In this document: positions 44,225 through 54,696 of the stretch, piece after piece | Numbering within the stretch: position 1 is the stretch's first letter | Layout of the letters: every line of letters starts with the position of its first letter | DNA from: Halocaridina rubra | Taxonomy: Eukaryota > Arthropoda > Malacostraca > Decapoda > Atyidae | Assembly: GCA_037179515.1 (NCBI GenBank) | Contig: JAXCGZ010022667.1 | Coordinates: forward strand, 124,001 to 188,000 | Direction of reading: 5' to 3' | Length of the DNA: 64,000 bases | Notes under the pieces: model-generated | Database searches by the model: none | Told to the model about the DNA's origin: nothing | The model's input: only the letters and a program-made list of their open reading frames with translations | Made by a program: the position numbers and the translations under genes

Positions 44225-46127
44225 TGTGGGGGTTTAGGATGCTAGTGTTGTTAAGATTCTGTTTTACTAAGGGGACTCAAAGTACCGAGCTCGGTTAAGA
44301 GCTCACAAACAGACAGGACAGATATTTGTACTTGAACACCCCAGCTCTGTTACCATTAGTCGGTTAAATGAAACTCAGAATTCAACTTTCTTTTAATTTT
44401 GGAAATGCAATGACATTAAAAGAATTGAATTAAATTTCTCAAATTAAATTTTATGAAATGCTGCCTCGAATCCCGGAGGTGGTGAGTATGATTTCGTTTC
44501 CCGGCACCACGGACGTATGCCAAGACTTTGGCCTCAACTCGATGATTACCTCTGTCACACAGGCAGAGTAGAATACAGGACACTGCAATTTCAGAAACAG
44601 AAATGACACACTGTTTATAATGGGAAACTGAAAGCATGAGCACACATATAATGAGTTTCCAATGTCATTCTACTGGATGAATATATATTGGTTATTCACA
44701 GCTAACCAGAAATATTTATGCTACCATAATAGCATACAAAACCATTAATTCTTTACTGGTTTTAAGAAAACAATATATTCACAATAAATGAAGAATAAGC
44801 AAGACAAATACAGTACTGTATGTATTCCTTAAATTGTGGGCAACCACAAAAGTTGCAATGCTTATTACTGATTAACAATTAATATGGTAACACTCTATTT
44901 AGGATAAAGGAAGAATCTACGAGATAAATACAGTATTCATTCACTTTTAGTTATCAAGAACTTTGCAATGAAAAAAAATGGGTGCAAAACCACCTTTTGA
45001 GGTATTTGCAACTTATAACTCAAAACACTTTATCCCCAACATATGAAGAATTAGCAAGATAAATACGGTATGCATTCATTAAATTGTGGTTAACAAGAAA
45101 TATTTGCAAAGCCAACTGGGAAAAATCACCTTTTAAATATTTGCAATTTTTTTTAGAAAATAGCTTTATTGACGAGTTTTTGACGTAAAACACTTTATTT
45201 ACGATGATAGAAAGGGGTGAAATGAAATTAGAATTTATTAGGAAGAGAGATAGATTTTTACGGGCTCATAACCAGTCTTCAGAGGATGAGATTTTCGTTT
45301 ATCACATTCAGTGAAAAGAAACTTCTCAGCAATATATATCAGCTGTAATTTACAGGTTAAGGAATTAACTTTGGCATGTGAGATTCCAGTTTGGTAATCT
45401 ACAAAATTTCGTGTGACTTGGAAGGAAATCAGAGAATAAAAATCCATAAGATTTATCCAGTAACGAATGTAACTAATTCTCGAAAATAAACCAATTTGCT
45501 TGACCCACGAGCTTTACCATACACTATCCCTCACCTTGTTGTGCTAGATGAATTCCTGTGAAGATGCCACGTAATTAAGATTTGAAAATAAACTTAGACT
45601 GCCCAGGCGAGATGTTGCCTCCGGGCAGTCTCGGCGCCAAAAGAGAGCGTCTCCTTGTTCCTCCTGGTGAGTTCATCTGTAGGATACATTTCTAGAGCAG
45701 TAATTGGCTCTGATATCATTTTAAGGACTATTTTAGTGGTGGTCCCTGGCAGGCAATTATAGCAGAGATGCAAGGGAGAGACAGTATTTTTAGGTGCAAC
45801 AAGTGGAAGCAAATAAAATAAAACGAGAATAATAATGAAAAGTTAGGTTACTGGTTTTAATCTCTCTTCATTTTCTTGGCTCGTAGCAGACAGAAAAATA
45901 GGAGCAGCCTCTATATCGGGGCTATACTTCTACACGTACAAGAAGAGTGAATAAGGTATATTTAAGATTAGCTATAAGCTAAAATACAAATTGCAAATAA
46001 TCATAATCTGCGAAAGTCAAGAAGTGGGAATTAATTTTTTTAGTTAGAAAATAACAGTTATGTTACTAATTTATTTGATAAGGCATCTAACAGCCTCTGT
46101 TGACATTGAGCGAAACACTCTGTCACA
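44225..46127 (-). repeat. Gypsy copy 2, 3' LTR
   Basis: 1903 bp from TGTGGGGGTTTAGG to TGTCACA. Very long for a 10.5-kb element (the two LTRs are over a third of it). GAGCTC words at 44287-44292 and 44299-44304 could pair as a short hairpin near the 3' end of the LTR in the element sense. Confidence 0.95.
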
Positions 46128-46764
46128 AAGGCCCTTTCTAGAGAATATTGATTTAGCAAAATTCTACTACAGAAGGCGAAAAAAGAACAGAGGAAGTTAC
46201 GGTGACTTCAGTGTTATTATGAGGGATGAGATATCCTTCTCATGGAAAAGAACAAATGAACAATAAGAATGGGATCCACCACTGGAACATATCATACTAT
46301 TAGTAAAAGTAAACAAGTCTTGTAAACAAAACATTAAATGACATGCAAAACATAAAAGAAATGTGATCAAATTCAAATTTCAAGAAAATTCAATCACAAT
46401 TAGATATCAGTGAATATCAATATTTAAGTTTATGAATGCTTCACATGCAAGAAGGCAATTATATAATATACAAAATAAAATACAGTATACGCAAATTAAA
46501 CATTTGAACCACGTCGTCATTAACATTGGCGACTGGATTTAAAACAGTTTCAGCTATTCAACACTAAACTAAAATGTTTCTGCCATGTTCTGGCTTTCAA
46601 AGTCCCACAAAGGGAAATATAAAACTACGATCAAAAAATTATTCTTCATCTTTTTCGTCTTCCATTAGGAATAACGTTTGTACGCTAAAATAAACAAGTA
46701 CAGTACAGTATTAAAGACATAAAAGATAAACATAAAAATAAACAACACATTAGAGAAGTAATCT
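46128..46764 (-). other. Gypsy copy 2, 3' noncoding region
   Basis: About 640 bases after the pol stop with no env-like frame. Next to the LTR, on the element strand, CTAGAAAGGGCC holds a weak polypurine tract. Conserved with 2035-2668 of copy 1. Confidence 0.65.
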
Positions 46765-49700
46765 TTACCGACTAATCAAATTTAGGCTAACAGCACCAGC
46801 TTCCTCATTTGAGGGTAACGACCGTCGACCTAGTAGATCAGCAAGGTCATTGTCCTTGCCATGAACATGTTGGGCAGTGAATTTGAAAAGATTCAGGTAA
46901 AGTGCCCACCTTTTCAGGCGAGGATTTAGCTTGTCTGCAGTCTGTAAATATAGGAGAGGTCGGTGGTCGGTTCTCAGTGTAAAATGTTGGCCATACAGAT
47001 GGACTTCAAATTTCTTTATGGCCCAATATGCAGCTAGAGCTTCCTTCTCCACGGTGGAGTAATTTCGCTCTGCAGGGCGAAGCCTGCGGCTTGCATATCG
47101 TACTGGAGCTACTTCTGCTGAGTTGTCTGATCGGGCTTGCAAGAGCACGGCACCCAGGCCTTCGTCTGAGGCGTCGGTCTGCAAGATAAATGGAAAATCA
47201 GGGTTTACCAGTTGTAATACTGGCTCACCCGCCAATGCTTCTCGGAGCTTGAAAAATGCTCTCTCCGCTTCATCTGTCCATTTGACAGGGGAGGATTTAC
47301 TTTGCTTCGAGGAGGTCATTTGCTGCAAAGGGGCAGCGATAGTATTAAAGTATGGAATGAACCGTTGGTAGTAGCCGACACTACCCAGGAATGATCTCAG
47401 TTGAATGACAGTGGCAGGTTTCTCCATATCCTTAATAGCTTGTACCCTGTCATGTAAAGGGGACATAACTCCTTCTCCAACCACGTGGCCGAGATACTGC
47501 AATTGTGTGAAACCAATCTCACATTTGGAAGGCTTTAAATGAAGTCCATGCTGGTTCAGACGAGTGAGAACTCTGCGGAGGGTCTCGAGGTGCGATGACC
47601 AATCCTGAGAATGCACCAGGATGTCGTCTATAAAGCATGAAACATTGTCGAGATCCTGTAGTACTATCCTCATGAGTCTGCTGAAGCAGCCAGGGGCATT
47701 TACCATACCAAAAGGCATGACCCTGAACTGGTATAGACCATATCTTGTGGAAAAAGCTGTAAGAGGCTTGGTAGTCTCGCTCAACGGGACTTGCCAAAAT
47801 CCACTGGCCAGATCCAACTTGGACAGGTAACGGGCTTGAGAAAGCAACGAGAAAATATGCTCGGCGTCAGCAATGGGCTCTCCATCAAAGATGGTACGGG
47901 AGTTAAGCTTACGACAGTCAAGGCAGAACCTGTGACTGCCATCTCGCTTACGCACTGCCAGTAACGGCGAACACCAAGGCGAAATGCTCTTTTCAACTAT
48001 TCCGAGGCGGACCCAAGTGTCAAGATCTTCCTTCAGCCGTAAGGACAGCTGGTGGGGAAGACCATAGGAATGCCGAAATGGCTCTGGGTCAGTCAATCTG
48101 ACATGATGCTCAAGGGTAGTGGTAATGCCTGGGAGGTCGTTGAAGACGTTCTCATAGTCCTCTAATAGCTTGTTCAGCTGTTCCCGTTGACTCGGTTGCA
48201 GTCTGGAGTTAATAATACAATTACTCACACTTTCTTTTCGGTGTGTGGGAATGGCAGGATCCTTACCATCATCAAAAGCTAAGCTTATGTCTTCAGTTGC
48301 AAGGGCGGTGGCTGCGGCCAGAGGGGCTTCTTCAGAAAAACTCCACTCCCGTAAGTCTGTCTCCACTGCAAGGGTGGAGTATTCCAATATAGGAAGTAAG
48401 GGGTGGCTATAATGGAGCACCTGTGTTGCTGCAGCCTCGGAGGTTCTGTTGATGCTTGAGGCATCTATAGGGGTTGCTGGGAGCGCCAGCGCAGGATCCC
48501 TGTGGGCCTCCGGGTCCTCACAATAAAGCTTCAGCTGGTTAATGTGGTATTTCCGGTTATTGCCATCAACATTTAGCACATAATTGTCAGGGGTCACTCG
48601 GTGTACCACAGTGTACGGTCCTTTCCAGTGTAGCATTAGCTTGCGGGTATCTGTTGGAAGAAGTAACAGTCCTCGATCTCCGGGTGTCAGGGCACGACGC
48701 CGCGCACGCTTGTCAAAGAGGAGCTTGGCAGTCTGCTGGTGACCCTTAATGGCTAATTGTGCAGTTTTCCATGCCTTTTTGAGGTGAGACGAAAACTTCA
48801 AAATATACTCATGAACGTCCCTATCGTCATCTTCGATGGTAGGTGAATCCCAACATTCTGCCAAGAATTCTACTGGGCCTCTGACCTTATGACCATAAAT
48901 CATCTCGAAAGGCGAGTATCCAGTAGTGTCGTGGGGCGTGTCTCTGAAGGAGAAAAGTGCAGCAGGGACGTACTTGTCCCACTGCCTAGGCATATCTATC
49001 ACTAGCTTGCGCAAACATCGCTTCAATGTCCCGTTATAGCGTTCGCATGCTCCATTTGATTGGGCATGATAGACACTCGTACGAATGTACTTGATTTCTA
49101 AAAGGTTACAGAAAGCCTCAAAGTGCCTACTTGTAAACTGACTTCCATTGTCAGAAGTGACCTGCTCAGGAAAGCCAACCCTGGAGCACATTTCAAATAG
49201 GGCATGAGCGACTGCTTCAGTTGTGATAGAAGACAGTGGCACTGCATCTGGGTACCTTGTTGCCAGGTCAGCATATACCAGGAGGAATTGTTTCCCCGTG
49301 GACAAAGTTGGATTAATAGGACCTAGTATGTCAATAGCGACATTGGAAATTGGCTCCATTGAGAGCTTAGTTATCCCCATGGGAACTTTTGGTACTGGTG
49401 CCGTTGAGGTGGATTGACAGACAGGGCAGGAACCTACATATCTGTCTACCTCGGTGTACATGTTTGGCCATGCAAAAGCCTTCTGAAGGACATGCCGAGT
49501 TTTTGCTTTGCCTCTGTGTCCACTCAGAGGTAAATGGTGTGCCACATACATAGCCTGGCGGCGCAACGAAGCGGGCACCACCAACTGTTTAAAGGTGTGG
49601 CCACCTTTAGTCACATGCCTACGAAGTACTCCATCTTCAAGGGCGTAAGTGATCTGGCCTCCTCCTCTCACCATGAAGGTCCTTCCCTCGGTGGCCTGCT

Positions 49701-50880
49701 GCATCCAGCGTTTGAGGCTGGGGCAGTCTTGCTGCAATTTGGCAAAGTCTGGACGGGACTTCAATGGCTCTAGAGGTGCATCATCTGGTAAAGGAGGGGG
49801 AAACTCTCCGTGTTCCACATTACGTTTACTAACTGCAGCAGACTCAACGGAGTCAGTCGGAGAATCGTCCAAATTCTTGGCATCGAGGCCAGGAGTTGCT
49901 GCTGAAATGGCTTCATGTGACTTCCCCCGAGGGAAGTTATAACGAGAAATGTCCTTATGGTATAGGTCGGCCTGGAAAGTAGGAACTAGGTTCAGTGCAT
50001 GACCCATCAAGACAGGGTACATAAGCCCAATCATTGCCACAGCTGGGGCTTTTCCCTTGTAGTATTTGCAATCTTGTTTTTTGACACAGCAGCGTCGTAT
50101 TTGGGGTGTTCCTTCAGAAACCCGCACACGAACAACTTTGCTGGTAAAATCTTCTTCCCTGACGAATCTCTCGTCAACAAGTATGCCATTGGCCCCTGTG
50201 TCAAGGGCTATCTCAGCTTCCACACCATTTATGGTTTCTAGGCATTTTGGGATCATTTCCAGATCATCATGTTCGATGAATTCCACATTGGCAAGTTTGT
50301 GTGGTGGTTCCTCGGCGTTTTCCTCATTGGCCCTTTCTGGCCCTGTTTCCACAACATGGGCTGAGTGAGTGGCCAGACGGCAATGTGGGCCGCTGCTGTG
50401 TGAGGGAGCGTGGTGGTTCTTAGAGTTTGGCTGAAAACCCTGGGAAAGTGGAGCAGAGTAATGGCCTTTGCCTCTTAACTGCTGAGGCTTAGGTCTTACC
50501 GGGTCATCCTTCTTGAGTGTGGGTGCATGGCCGTAATAAGACTTAGGAGTGTGAGGAGGAGGAGCTGGACGATTGAAGTTCTGCGAGGGGCTCTTGTGCT
50601 TCCCGTTCCTGTAATCTCTATTTCCGGATAAAGGACTACTGTCTGGGATTCCCGCTCGAAGCCGAGCAAGCGCAAGCTCATGTTTATGTTGTGCTTGTGC
50701 CTCCTTACGTTGTGCTTGTGCCTCCTCACTTGCTCTCTCCTCCAGCTTATCTCGGCGCTCAACCATCTTCTCATAAGCCCATTCGAAGAGCTTCTGTCTT
50801 GGGGAAAAACCGTATCTCTCACCCCTAGCAATCAGTATGTCTAGGTAACGCTCCTCATCGAATGTTTGGATGGTTTCCAT
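46765..50880 (-). CDS. gag-pol: Gypsy copy 2 polyprotein: Gag-like, protease, integrase, RT, RNase H
   Basis: A single 1371-codon frame. Residues 1-80 are a charged helix (FEWAYEKMVERRDKLEERAS) and 80-190 a Pro/His/Ser-rich linker; neither capsid nor CCHC knuckle is seen. The protease has DTGA at 227-230. Integrase follows: H448, H455, C485 and C488 (zinc domain); D517, D577 and E613 (DDE with 35 residues between the last two); GPY-type block WKGPYTVVHRV at 752-762. Then comes a Gypsy-type RT: KLDLASGFWQVPL (1021-1033), MPFGMVNAPGCF (1055-1066) and catalytic FIDD (1083-1086). RNase H has D1236 (TDASDEGLG), the E1278/E1280 region and D1305 (TDHRPLL). It ends soon after RNase H. The integrase-before-RT order departs from ordinary Ty3/Gypsy and fits Gmr1-like elements. 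All catalytic residues listed are intact. The start is the ATG shared with copy 1. Confidence 0.93.
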   Translation of the reverse strand: METIQTFDEERYLDILIARGERYGFSPRQKLFEWAYEKMVERRDKLEERASEEAQAQRKEAQAQHKHELALARLRAGIPDSSPLSGNRDYRNGKHKSPSQNFNRPAPPPHTPKSYYGHAPTLKKDDPVRPKPQQLRGKGHYSAPLSQGFQPNSKNHHAPSHSSGPHCRLATHSAHVVETGPERANEENAEEPPHKLANVEFIEHDDLEMIPKCLETINGVEAEIALDTGANGILVDERFVREEDFTSKVVRVRVSEGTPQIRRCCVKKQDCKYYKGKAPAVAMIGLMYPVLMGHALNLVPTFQADLYHKDISRYNFPRGKSHEAISAATPGLDAKNLDDSPTDSVESAAVSKRNVEHGEFPPPLPDDAPLEPLKSRPDFAKLQQDCPSLKRWMQQATEGRTFMVRGGGQITYALEDGVLRRHVTKGGHTFKQLVVPASLRRQAMYVAHHLPLSGHRGKAKTRHVLQKAFAWPNMYTEVDRYVGSCPVCQSTSTAPVPKVPMGITKLSMEPISNVAIDILGPINPTLSTGKQFLLVYADLATRYPDAVPLSSITTEAVAHALFEMCSRVGFPEQVTSDNGSQFTSRHFEAFCNLLEIKYIRTSVYHAQSNGACERYNGTLKRCLRKLVIDMPRQWDKYVPAALFSFRDTPHDTTGYSPFEMIYGHKVRGPVEFLAECWDSPTIEDDDRDVHEYILKFSSHLKKAWKTAQLAIKGHQQTAKLLFDKRARRRALTPGDRGLLLLPTDTRKLMLHWKGPYTVVHRVTPDNYVLNVDGNNRKYHINQLKLYCEDPEAHRDPALALPATPIDASSINRTSEAAATQVLHYSHPLLPILEYSTLAVETDLREWSFSEEAPLAAATALATEDISLAFDDGKDPAIPTHRKESVSNCIINSRLQPSQREQLNKLLEDYENVFNDLPGITTTLEHHVRLTDPEPFRHSYGLPHQLSLRLKEDLDTWVRLGIVEKSISPWCSPLLAVRKRDGSHRFCLDCRKLNSRTIFDGEPIADAEHIFSLLSQARYLSKLDLASGFWQVPLSETTKPLTAFSTRYGLYQFRVMPFGMVNAPGCFSRLMRIVLQDLDNVSCFIDDILVHSQDWSSHLETLRRVLTRLNQHGLHLKPSKCEIGFTQLQYLGHVVGEGVMSPLHDRVQAIKDMEKPATVIQLRSFLGSVGYYQRFIPYFNTIAAPLQQMTSSKQSKSSPVKWTDEAERAFFKLREALAGEPVLQLVNPDFPFILQTDASDEGLGAVLLQARSDNSAEVAPVRYASRRLRPAERNYSTVEKEALAAYWAIKKFEVHLYGQHFTLRTDHRPLLYLQTADKLNPRLKRWALYLNLFKFTAQHVHGKDNDLADLLGRRSLPSNEEAGAVSLNLISR

Positions 50881-51089
50881 GTTTGTTTCCTGTGACTGCC
50901 TGGTTTCCTAAACAGTCAATAACGAAGTGGCAAAACAACCACACAAAAAAACAAATCTCTACAATACAGTAGTAGAAAAGAAAATGATAGAACCACACAA
51001 CACCAAGGAGAGAAAAAAAATTCAACACCACAGTTCAAACTTAAACGTAAAAGTGATCTCAAAATCTCACCATAAAAGTGACTCAAAAT

Positions 51090-51775
51090 ACAATCAAGTG
51101 CAACAGCAGCAAAATGTTGCAAAACAGTGCATGAAACACTGGCAATACAGAATGGCAGTCGTGCCTGCTTAACAGCAATATGTGGCAGTACCTGCGGTTA
51201 TTGTGCAAATGAAAGGAATGAGCAACACAATCAAGTGCAACAGCAACAATATGTTGCAAAACAGTGTATGAAACACTGGTAATACAGAATGGCAGTCGTG
51301 CCTGCTTAACAGCAATACGTGGCAGTACCTGCAGTTATTGTGCAAATGAAAGGAATGAGCAACACAATCAAGTGCAACAGCAACAAAATGTTGCAAAACA
51401 GTGTATGAAACACTGGTAATACAGAATGGCAGTCGTGCCTGCTTAACAGCAATACGTGGCAGTACCTGCAGTTATTGTGCAAATGAAAGGAATGAGCAAC
51501 ACAATCAAGTGCAACAGCAACAAAATGTTGGAAAACAGTGTATGAAACACTGGTAATACAGAATGGCAGTCGTGCCTGCTTAACAGCAATACGTGGCAGT
51601 ACCTGCGGTTATGGTGCAAATGAAAGGAATGAGCAACACAATCAAGTGCAACAGCAACAAAATGTTGCAAAACAGTGTATGAAACACTGGTAATACAGAA
51701 TGGCAGTCGTGCCTGCTTAACAGCAATATGTGGCAGTACCTGCAGTTATGGTGCAAATGAAAGGAATGAGTAACA
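51090..51775. repeat. 137-bp tandem repeat, about 5 units
   Basis: The word GAAAGGAATG starts at 51211, 51348, 51485, 51622 and 51759, a constant spacing of 137 bp. Units are nearly identical. Copy 1 has two units at 7095-7380. Confidence 0.93.
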
Positions 51776-51829
51776 ACGAATTTTACCGACTAGCACCCAG
51801 TGCCTGAGAGTACAATCAAGTACAGTATA

Positions 51830-52135
51830 GCGGTCGTGCCTGCGTATGAGCGCGTATATGGCAGTACCCACAAATAAAATGTCGTAAGTAATACGAACAA
51901 GTACAGTATCGCGGTCGTGCCTGCGTATGAGCGCGTATATGGCAGTACCCACAAATAAAATGTCGTAAGTAATACGAACAAGTACAGTATCGCGGTCGTG
52001 CCTGCGTATGAGCGCGTATATGGCAGTACCCACAAATAAAATGTCGTAAGTAATACGAACAAGTACAGTATAGCGGTCGTGCCTGCGTATGAGCGCGTAT
52101 ATGGCAGTACCCGCAAATAAAATGTCGTAAGTAAA
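51830..52135. repeat. 81-bp tandem repeat, 4 units
   Basis: GTCGTAAG starts at 51881, 51962, 52043 and 52124, spacing 81 bp. Each unit contains GCGGTCGTGCCTGCGTATGA and ATGGCAGTACCCACAAATAA. Copy 1 has one unit (about 7425-7510), so amplification occurred in the copy 2 lineage. Confidence 0.93.
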
Positions 52136-52767
52136 ATTCTGGAGTGTTACCAAAAGGGCACAGATCCTATGCAAAATACACCAACGATAAGCTAACAGCT
52201 TACTAGGCAGCCAGATTACACATTTCTACTAGTAATGAGAAAATTTATTTTCAAGTGACAACTCAGACTCATGAAAGGCTTTGCCTAGGCTCGATAAATG
52301 ACACCAAAGTTTTTCTTCCAATCTATGAGCAGTCAATGCTTGAATATAAAACACAATTATAAGCAAAAATACTTAATATGCTTTCTCCCAATTCTTAACA
52401 AGTATCACCCTTTAACGGATATATAAAACACGAATGCTTTAAAACTCAATCTTATCACGCAAATAAATGAAATTTTATATAACACGTCTTCTCGTCATGC
52501 AAAATTTCTAAAGTCTGTTACCACATAATCTCATGTAGATTTCCTGATAGATTGTTTACCACATGGGAAACAAGAAAATATTAGTTACCATTATCAATAT
52601 TGAAAATAAAAAAAAATTTCTTATCCGCAACGTCTCTAGCGCGAAAATTTTCGTGTGCAGCCTAAGATTCATTCATTTCAATAATCGAGCCAATGGTAAT
52701 CGGGTTTTCATGTGCAATGTTAAAAAGCAAAATAAAAATAAATTTATAAAATCAGTCCAGGGTTCGG

Positions 52768-52785
52768 GTCCCTGTTCGGGCGCCA
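52768..52785 (-). other. Gypsy copy 2 primer binding site (tRNA-Lys)
   Basis: The plus strand reads GTCCCTGTTCGGGCGCCA, identical to the last 18 nt of tRNA-Lys(UUU) with CCA, five bases from the inner LTR edge. Identity continues beyond 18 nt up to 52755, interrupted only at two bases (see findings). Confidence 0.93.
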
Positions 52786-52790
52786 AATCT

Positions 52791-54691
52791 TGTGGGGGTT
52801 TAGGATGCTAGTGTTGTTAAGATTCTGTTTTACTAAGGGGACTCAAAGTACCGAGCTCGGTTAAGAGCTCACAAACAGACAGGACAGATATTTGTACTTG
52901 AACACCCCATCTCTATTACCATTAGTCGGTTAAATGAAACTCAGAATTCAACTTTCTTTTAATTTTGGAAATGCAATGACATTAAAAGAATTGAATTAAA
53001 TTTCTCAAATTAAATTTTATGAAATGCTGCCTCGAATCCCGGAGGTGGTGAGTATGATTTCGTTTCCCGGCACCACGGACGTATGCCAAGACTTTGGCCT
53101 CAACTCGATGATTACCTCTGTCACACAGGCAGAGTAGAATACAGGACACTGCAATTTCAGAAACAGAAATGACACACTGTTTATAATGGGAAACTGAAAG
53201 CATGAGCACACATAATATGAGTTTCCAATGTCATTCTACTGGATGAATATATATTGGTTATTCACAGCTAACCAGAAATATTTATGCTACCATAATAGCA
53301 TACAAAACCATTAATTCTTTACTGGTTTTAAGAAAACAATATATTCACAATAAATGAAGAATAAGCAAGACAAATACAGTACTGTATGTATTCCTTAAAT
53401 TGTGGGCGACCACAAAAGTTGCAATGCTTATTACTGATTAACAATTAATATGGTAACACTCTATTTAGGATAAAGGAAGAATCTACGAGATAAATACAGT
53501 ATTCATTCACTTTTAATTATCAAGAACTTTGCAATGAAAAAAAAGGGTGCAAAACCACCTTTTGAGGTATTTGCAACTTATAACTCAAAACACTTTATCC
53601 CCAACATATGAAGAATTAGCAAGATAAATACGGTATGCATTCATTAAATTGTGGTTAACAAGAAATATTTGCAAAGCCAACTGGGAAAAATCACCTTTTA
53701 AATATTTGCAATTATTTTTAGAAAATAGCTTTATTGACGAGTTTTTGACGTAAAACACTTTATTTACGATGATAGAAAGGGGTGAAATGAAATTAGAATT
53801 TATTAGGAAGAGAGATAGATTTTTACGGGCTCATAACCAGTCTTCAGAGGATGAGATTTTCGTTTATCACATTCAGTGAAAAGAAACTTCTCAGCAATAT
53901 ATATCAGCTGTAATTTACAGGTTAAGGAATTAACTTTGGCATGTGAGATTCCAGTTTGGTAATCTACAAAATTTCGTGTGACTTGGAAGGAAATCAGAGA
54001 ATAAAAATCCATAAGATTTATCCAGTAACGAATGTAACTAATTCTCGAAAATAAACCAATTTGCTTGACCCACGAGCTTTACCATACACTATCCCTCACC
54101 TTGTTGTGCTAGATGAATTCCTGTGAAGATGCCACGTAATTAAGATTTGAAAATAAACTTAGACTGCCCAGGCGAGATGTTGCCTCCGGGCAGTCTCGGC
54201 GCCAATAGAGAGCGTCTCCTTGTTCCTCCTGGTGAGTTCATCTGTAGGATACATTTCTAGAGCAGTAATTGGCTCTGATATCATTTTAAGGACTATTTTA
54301 GTGGTGGTCCCTGGCAGGCAATTATAGCAGAGATGCAAGGGAGAGACAGTATTTTTAGGTGCAACAAGTGGAAGCAAATAAAATAAAACGAGAATAATAA
54401 TGAAAAGTTAGGTTACTGGTTTTAATCTCTCTTCATTTTCTTGGCTCGTAGCAGACAGAAAAATAGGAGCAGCCTCTATATCGGGGCTATACTTCTACAC
54501 GTACAAGAAGAGTGAATAAGGTATATTTAAGATTAGCTATAAGCTAAAATACAAATTGCAAATAATCATAATCTGCGAAAGTCAAGAAGTGGGAATTAAT
54601 TTTTTAGTTAGAAAATAACAGTTATGTTACTAATTTATTTGATAAGGCATCTAACAGCCTCTGTTGACATTGAGCGAAACACTCTGTCACA
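52791..54691 (-). repeat. Gypsy copy 2, 5' LTR
   Basis: 1901 bp from TGTGGGGG to TGTCACA; near-identical to 44225-46127. Differences seen include GGGCGACC versus GGGCAACC near 53405 and CATAATATGAG versus CATATAATGAG near 53212. On the element strand it starts TGTGACAG and ends CCCCCACA. Confidence 0.95.
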
Positions 54692-54696
54692 ATGAT

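Larger units (their letters stand above)
50881..52767 (-). other. Gypsy copy 2 leader
   Basis: 1.9 kb between primer site and ORF, with two tandem arrays (51090-51775 and 51830-52135) and AT-rich sequence. The array ORFs (for example about 140 codons at 51746-52174) exist because 81 bp is a multiple of three; I do not regard them as genes. Confidence 0.7.
44225..54691 (-). mobile_element. Gypsy copy 2: complete Gmr1-like Ty3/Gypsy element
   Basis: 10,467-bp minus-strand element with perfect 5-bp ATGAT duplications at 44220-44224 and 54692-54696. The LTRs are 1903 and 1901 bp and differ at only around a dozen sites by eye. A tRNA-Lys primer site (52768-52785), a repeat-rich leader, one 1371-codon ORF and a 3' noncoding region complete it. 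BEL-1 near 30690 shows the empty paralogous site (GAGATGATGAAGACC), confirming the insertion. It is the only element in the window that looks potentially competent for pol functions. Confidence 0.95.

Noticed and set aside
46128..46764. Possible env gene after RNase H (endogenous retrovirus)
   Set aside because: No open frame, signal peptide or transmembrane segment is visible here or in 2035-2668.
51090..52135. CRISPR-like regular spacing
   Set aside because: Whole units repeat with no variable spacers, and the context is a eukaryotic retrotransposon leader.
51746..52174. 142-codon frame with four repeated 27-residue units
   Set aside because: Product of the 81-bp tandem repeat in the Gypsy leader; the single-unit copy 1 has no conserved extension.
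52755..52785. Fragment of a tRNA-Lys gene
   Set aside because: It sits exactly at the primer-site position next to the LTR and is present in copy 1 too, so it is a primer binding site, not a gene.
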